Positions 58,569 through 64,000 of a stretch of 64,000 nucleotides of DNA are shown piece by piece. Origin of the DNA: Pseudisothecium myosuroides (lineage: Eukaryota; Streptophyta; Bryopsida; Hypnales; Lembophyllaceae); contig OX637296.1 in NCBI GenBank assembly GCA_951799445.1, positions 15,748,001 to 15,812,000 on the forward strand, in the 5' to 3' direction. A model generated the notes under the pieces. That model saw nothing but the letters and a program-made list of their open reading frames with translations, was not told the origin of the DNA and ran no database searches. Each line of letters begins with the position of its first letter. Position 1 is the stretch's first letter. The translations under genes were made by a program, and so were the position numbers.

Positions 58569-60116
58569 GGGGTATTGGGCAATGAATTTTCTCTTGGCAA
58601 ATTTCCAAAACTTGGATCATTGTCTATAAAATTGAATGAAATTCACCAATATTTGGATGAAGTTCATTATCTTGAGGTAATAATGTAGATGAGTCATGGA
58701 TGGATGATCAAAATTAGATGATTTGTCTATATTGCTTGCAGTCTTGCATTCTAGGATGCACGTTGTGGTTCCATCAAAAAAACAAAAAATTTACTAGTGT
58801 TGGGTAGTGTTTTTTTTTGGGGGGGGACGATTTATCGCTCAAAAGCTATATAATTTTTTTGAAGGGATACTCATCAATAGATTCCCACAATTTCCTTGGA
58901 TGAAATTGCTCCATTGCTACAAAATGTAGGAAAAATAGTGCCCTCAAGTATGGGTGAACTATCACACTTTCAGATGAATAAGTATGTTCTCATCCATGTT
59001 TTATATGTTTCATCCGTGTTTGGATGGAAATAGCTACTGGATATCGCTGGGCAGCTGGCCGGGCAGTTGGAAACAGAGGACCTCCTTCTCCTCACTTGCA
59101 GTCCGCAAAGGACGCTCGCTTGCCAACTTGGGGGCATAGCCGCCATTGATAGAATTTCGGAGACCTGCCACTTTCCTATTGCGTCGCACTACAGTACTGC
59201 CTTACTTGCCGGAGCTACCGAAGCTGCGGAGCAAGGTCATCGGAACGCAGCGCGGCCTCTGCTTCCGCTTCGTCGTGTTGACCCTGAAGTCGCTAGGCTG
59301 GTGAGGTCGATCTCTCGCTGCCCGTGTCCGACGGAGAAGTAAGCTGCAATTTGTTCGACGGGGCCTCGTGCTATTGTCCCTGCACCTGCCCGTTCGATCG
59401 GGTGCCAGTTCTGTATGGCCACCACACGGGCGACCTGTTTCTCGCCGTCCTCTTACGGCCGGTCTTCCCCCCTAAATAGTACATGCATGGTCGAGCGTAA
59501 TTTAGTTAAGTAACGATCCAAGGTACCGTCCCAACTGAAGGGGTAATCAACCGTCACTCTTCTCCTGCCATCGATCGAACTTCCTGCTGCTGAAAGATGC
59601 ATTATTCTGGCATGGTGACAGGTCAACCGCTCCAAATTACCTCTTGCACGTTCGAAATCAAAATGGTTCATACACCAATTAAATTTAATTACTAAATGAG
59701 CAAACATATATCCAAACAAACCGAACAAAATAAGTAACACCAACGTAACTGAGCGGCATTTCCAGACACGATCTTCTATCGCCAACGGAGAACCTTTAGT
59801 CGCGCTGGCTACCTGATCGAGTGAATGAAATCGTTATATTGGATCACAACAAGCAACCGTGATGAATGTTGGGAAAAGTACACTTCATCCAATTGATATT
59901 TATACTATTAAGGGAGCTTCTGAAAGACTTAGACTTTCGGTAATTGATCTGAAATGGAAAGAAGAAAGAAAGATCTCGTGCTGGGTCTCTTTGGACGATT
60001 CCCTTTCCCTCACGAAATGACATTGGGCATGCTACAGTTCTCCGCTAGCTCGATCTTTGCCCACTTGCAGCGATCATTTCTCAGCAACTCGGAAGTTCCA
60101 GACCACTTGTAGCGAG

Positions 60117-60122
60117 TATAAA
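60117..60122 (+). promoter_or_regulatory. TATA box of root-cap gene 3
   Basis: TATAAA in the same context as copies 1 and 2. Distance to the ATG is 524 bp instead of 186, mostly because of the MITE at 60182. Confidence 0.65.
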
Positions 60123-60181
60123 TCACCGAGAAGGGCAAGCTTTCTCAATCAGGCATCCCAGCCCAGCTCTCCCAGGGCTTA

Positions 60182-60505
60182 GGGCCAGCTTACATGTTCC
60201 CTCGGTGGGCAAAGCGCTACAGGGGGAGCTACAGGGAAAAAAACGAATTCCACTTTTATGTGGACCCGGTGGGTGGAGGAGGGTTCCAATGGAGGAGTGG
60301 ACACGTATTAGATTCTCTCATGATCCACTAGTCACCACTAGTCTCCACCAATGGAGTTGTCCACCGATTGTCCACCGATTCGGTTGAAGTTGGGCTCCTC
60401 CTTTTCCGTTTGCCCACCCCGGCAAGACGATCGGTGAAGGCAATTTTGTCTTCTTCTCTGTTTTGGCTTCAAGTTTGCCCACCGGGCTCACATGTAAGCT
60501 GGCCC
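60182..60505. mobile_element. 324-bp PIF/Harbinger (Tourist)-type MITE, TSD TTA
   Basis: Perfect 16-bp ends GGGCCAGCTTACATGT and its inverse, with inner similarity continuing to GGTGGGCAAA. Flanked by TTA at 60179-60181 and 60506-60508. The same site in copy 1 reads cccagggctcactctgc without the insert. It lies between TATA box and start codon, so it would lengthen the leader and adds upstream ATGs. Confidence 0.92.
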
Positions 60506-60640
60506 TTACTCTGCACTAGCTGCAGGCAGGTACTCCTGAGTCTGTATCTCGTGAACGACAGGGATAGTGTACGTGAGGGCCCCGAGCGTGCTGGTACGTG
60601 GTTCAGTCTGTGGTCAAGAGCGAGAGCTAGCGAGCCCACC

Positions 60641-62095
60641 ATGGCGTCCTTGAAGCTGAAGCCCGCGATGATGGTGGTTCTGGTGGCCGTGTCTGTCATG
60701 CTTAGCGTCAGCAAAGTGGCGGCGTCGTCGGGCTACGGAGGTTCTACCAAGAGCCCACCGAGCAAGAGTCCTCCGAGCAAGAGTCCACCGAGCAAGAGCC
60801 CTCCCAGCAAGAATCCGCCCAGCAAGAGCCCGCCGAGTCACAGCCCACCAGGTCAAAGCCCTGGAGGATCAACCCCATTACGGCGGAAGCCCTGATCAGC
60901 ACAGCCCTCCGTCCCACCCCACTCCTGGTCCCGGCAAACGTACGTGATTTCTTTGGAATTGGAGTTGATGATTCTGATCCTTTTGTTGAACACTGCATTC
61001 AGTTGGTTTGCCCTGAACTCAATAATCACATAGACTGGTAGACAGCCCTAGCCAGCTTGGATCAGCGCTAGGTCAATGCTGAGCGCAAGGACACTCACGC
61101 GAATAATTATCATGATTCTGGGGATGATTGTGTCTCAGTCTTTGCTTATCTCCTACTGAATTTGTGTCTGGAAGCGGAACTGAATGTGCACTAGCTAGGT
61201 TGATGGATTGTCAGGGTGTGGGGATCGAGTTCGATTCTATTGAGTTTGATTTTGATTTCCAGGCTACAGTACGAAGCCAACTGGAAAATAACTAACAATC
61301 GCTTGTTGCCTTGCGTCTGCAGCGGACTGCCATGAGAAGGGAGGCATGTGCGGCGACCCCAAGATCGTGGGCGGCGACGGCGTGGTGTTCTACTTCCACG
61401 GACGCAAGGACCAGGACTTCTGCCTCGTCTCCGACAGCGACCTGCACATCAACGCGCACTTCATCGGCAAACGACCCGACAGACGACAAAGAGACTTCAC
61501 GTGGGTGCAGGCGCTAGGCTTCGTGTTCCGCGACCACGCGCTCACCATCGCCGCCAACAAGGTCGCCCACTGGGACGCCGCAGTCGACCAGCTGCAACTG
61601 ACGTACAACGGCGTCCCTTTCGCGCTGGGCGCGACGTCGTGGGCCTCGCCGGACGGCGCCTTGACGCTGACCCGCATCGGCGCCACCAACGCCGTGGACC
61701 TGGTGATCGAAGAAAAGATGGGCGTGGCGCTGACGGTGGTGCCCATCGGCAAGGAGGAGAGCCGCGTGCACCGCTACGGCATCGGCGGCGACGACTGCTT
61801 CGCGCACTTCGACATGCAGTTCCGCTTCCACAACCTTTCTTCGTCCGTGAATGGCGTGCTGGGTCAGACGTACCAGCCGGGCTTCGTGAATCCCGTGCAG
61901 CGCGGCGTGGCCATGCCCATCATGGGTGGCGCGGATCGTTTCTCGAGCAGTTCGCTGCTGTCGACGAACTGCCGGGTGTCGCAGTACACGGCGCAGGCCA
62001 TCCCGCAGGGCTCCGCGATGCCTTCGTTCATCGCCATGTGCGGCAGCAGCGCTTTGCCCGCGGGCGTCACCGGGGGACTCACCTGCAGGCGGTGA
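60641..62095 (+). pseudogene. Root-cap/LEA-like protein, copy 3, frameshifted in exon 1
   Basis: Exon 1 starts at the conserved ATG 60641 with the same signal peptide and a shorter KSPPS stalk. A 2-base loss near 60880 (ccccattacgg where copy 1 has ccccaccttacgg) shifts the frame to a TGA at 60893-60895, giving only about 84 residues. Exon 2 (about 61323-62095) is fully open and differs from copy 1 by only a few residues (for example DGRQ to DRRQ, SVSGV to SVNGV, GVPGG to GVTGG). Either the break is recent or exon 2 is used through another start or splice. An ATG inside the MITE at 60368 is in frame with the exon 1 start but does not bypass the shift. Confidence 0.8.
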
Positions 62096-62450
62096 CGCAG
62101 TTCATCATTGGAATGGCGTATACTGTATGTTCCACTGCTGCTGTAGCAGTGTGAGAGTTGGAATTGTAGAACTCTTCCAGGTTCTAAGATGGCACCAAAA
62201 ATGAGAGATTCCGTTCTTTCCGTTCCAGAGCATATTTGTGACTGGATGTAGGCTTATCTACTGTAGACAGCACCTTACGATTGATACTGATGCCATATGG
62301 CATGCCTCATAGGCGGGGGTCTTTCATGAAATTTATTCATTAATCAATACTTCAGACATTCTTTGTTTTACTACACGATCAAGCCCTGTGCTTTTCATCT
62401 CGGTGCTCACATCGGGTGGCCAGTTCCCTTCTGCTTGAGTATTCACGAAG

Positions 62451-62919
62451 TCACATCCTTTTGCTGTGGCTGATGCTTTTGCACATAGTGAGAGTACTGG
62501 TTTTATTACTCCCTCCCTTACTCTATGTTCGGTTGGATGAAGCGCGTTGCTCACACCTCACACGACCTGTTGCAAGAAGTTCACATGCAGTGATAAGTTC
62601 GAAGCACTTGTTGGCCTGTTTCTTTGAATTATATGCGGGCTCGTGACCTTTTTGGTAAAGACAATTGAGGTTGGTGACTGCGTTGTGTTTTTCGGGAAAT
62701 ATGTGGGTGAGGTATTTCGATTGATCAGCACGGAGAAGGGTCGTTGGGGTTTGGAGGACCAAATCTAACACGGTTGGAATTCTTGACCGTTTCTGGTCAT
62801 CGTCCTTTCTGTTTGTTCGAGAGAATTTGCATTGAAGCTGCATCGGGGTAGTCGAGGTCAGCATGAGGAAGGTGTTCGCTTTGCTGGCGTGGCTGATTCC
62901 CTTCGGAACTTGGAATACA
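62451..62919. other. Unassigned spacer between root-cap copy 3 and gene 2 copy
   Basis: Nothing recognised. A 'tactccctccc' word at 62506 resembles a lone Stowaway end, but no partner end was found. Confidence 0.4.
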
Positions 62920-64000
62920 TATATCCCTAACAACTGGTTCTAGAATAAGTGCGTTCGACAAAGCCCACGATATCAGTACCTTCATTGCTCGAGAGCTTGA
63001 AGCCTCTTCCACACCTAACAAGCCAACTGATTTTTCTTGAGGCGCACTTCATCAAAGGAGTGCAATATTGATAATGCCGTCCTTCTTCATCTCATCATAT
63101 TTACAGGAGTGGAATATAGCATCCGGGGGGTATTTTCGTACAATCATGGACTCATGTATTTCGTGACACTGCATGTCTGCATCCAACTTCCAAGTACGTA
63201 AAATGCAGGAAAAGAAGGGAAATTCAGGGCGAAACAAGAAGAAGAGTCTCACCGGTCTCCTAAACCCGGGGTGAAGGCAGCATCAATGGACATTGAGCAA
63301 GATTTGGAGGTTCATTCCGTGGTGACAGAGAATTTAGTCGACACTACGGTCCATGGTGGACTAAAAGTAACAAATGAGCGCACGAACACAAGAAATTCTT
63401 GCCTTCCGAAACTGTTGCTGCTGGTGGCCATGGAACTGAGGTATAAGAAACTGGGCGGTGATGTGCACGCAAAAGAATAAAAGCTCGTTCCTCACTCAAT
63501 TTTGAGTTTGAATTTATTGCCTACACCACAGCTTGTAAAATTTACTGACATATATAGATGGGCTTCAAATGCTGCAGAGAGTGGAAATTGGAAAGAAAGC
63601 TTATTTCGGTACTTGGTGATGGGAAGAAAACACCTTCCATTGCCCAAGCACACCAGTCCGTTCTGCGGGTTCGTAGAACTTGTCACCACCAACCCTGCTG
63701 ACATCAAGAAAGTCTTCAACGAAGGTGAGTGCTTCTAGAACTCAATAATTGCAACAGTATACATTCAACTCTGCTCCAGAAAATGTTGGTTTGAAGAATC
63801 CCACTTAGTGTAGAGTGTTTCTAATATATATTGGCCTTTGAATCATGCATGCGGAGGTCTGAGAAGAGTTATTATCGTCACTATTTAATAGATATTGATG
63901 GTGGCCATGCATGTAATGCAGATAATACTGAAGTGGATACAGTCCAGGGTGAGCAGCCCAACCCAATTGGGAGACCTATTGATGAAGGTGTATATAGCCT
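62920..64000 (+). pseudogene. Frameshifted copy of gene 2, cut by window end
   Basis: Collinear with 30045-31110 of gene 2: intron 2 remnant, exon 3 (63209-63440, two bases longer because of an insertion at 'gagcgcacgaac'), exon 4 (63578-63724, one base shorter at 'aaagcttatttcgg'), and the start of exon 5 from 63922 to the window end. The net frame is broken in both complete exons. Exons 1-2 are absent upstream, where the root-cap 3' region joins. It is therefore a partial duplicate, probably not coding. Confidence 0.88.

Larger units (their letters stand above)
58620..62450 (+). repeat. Third, diverged copy of the root-cap locus
   Basis: Collinear with 37530-41470: the outer AT-rich part, one (not two) ~216-bp promoter unit, the TATA region, both exons, and the 3' region through 'ttgagtattcac'. 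It lacks the Stowaway MITE and carries a Harbinger-type MITE instead. Homology continues to the left of the point where the inverted arms end. Confidence 0.9.

Overview
This is nuclear DNA from a land plant. It has split genes with short GT-AG introns, an intact DEMETER/ROS1-class 5-methylcytosine DNA glycosylase, genes of the root-cap/LEA-like secreted family, and many small non-autonomous DNA transposons. The sequence alone does not fix the lineage. Short introns (about 90-500 bp), very AT-rich spacers and a divergent DNA glycosylase without the usual CXXC cysteines would fit a non-flowering plant such as a lycophyte or bryophyte, but that is inference. No ribosomal RNA, tRNA, CRISPR, plasmid or viral replication gene was recognised. 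Layout: (1) 1-15.8 kb is AT-rich and nearly gene-free. It holds a possible exon at the left edge, an ~83-bp tandem array, several terminal-inverted-repeat (TIR) elements, a tRNA-derived SINE, and a block of about 3 kb with extreme C depletion on the + strand. (2) 15.8-28.0 kb is one 22-exon gene (+) for a ~2353-residue DNA demethylase; summed exon lengths close in frame. (3) 29.4-32.2 kb is a six-exon gene (+) for a 365-residue plant protein of unknown function, called gene 2 here. (4) 33.6-37.5 kb is transposon-derived spacer. (5) 37.6-49.3 kb is a large, near-identical inverted duplication. Two ~4.3-kb arms each carry one root-cap-family gene, in convergent orientation, around a ~3.2-kb spacer that holds a broken copy of gene 2 and its 3' flank. 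(6) 49.4-58.6 kb is nested transposon sequence in which old insertions can be read against empty sites. (7) 58.6-64 kb is a third, diverged copy of the root-cap unit (+). Its first exon is frameshifted, it carries a Harbinger-type MITE in the leader, and another frameshifted gene 2 copy follows it and runs off the window. How the parts fit: the root-cap gene and gene 2 seem to have been copied as a linked block and then rearranged by inversion and microhomology joining. The palindrome could yield long double-stranded RNA from read-through transcription, close to a gene whose product removes RNA-directed DNA methylation. That link is speculative but testable. The most distinctive repeat result is a family of ~742-bp TIR elements with TIR GGGTGATTGCAAGAAA and 4-bp target-site duplications, supported by perfect duplications and by constant length once a nested MITE is subtracted.
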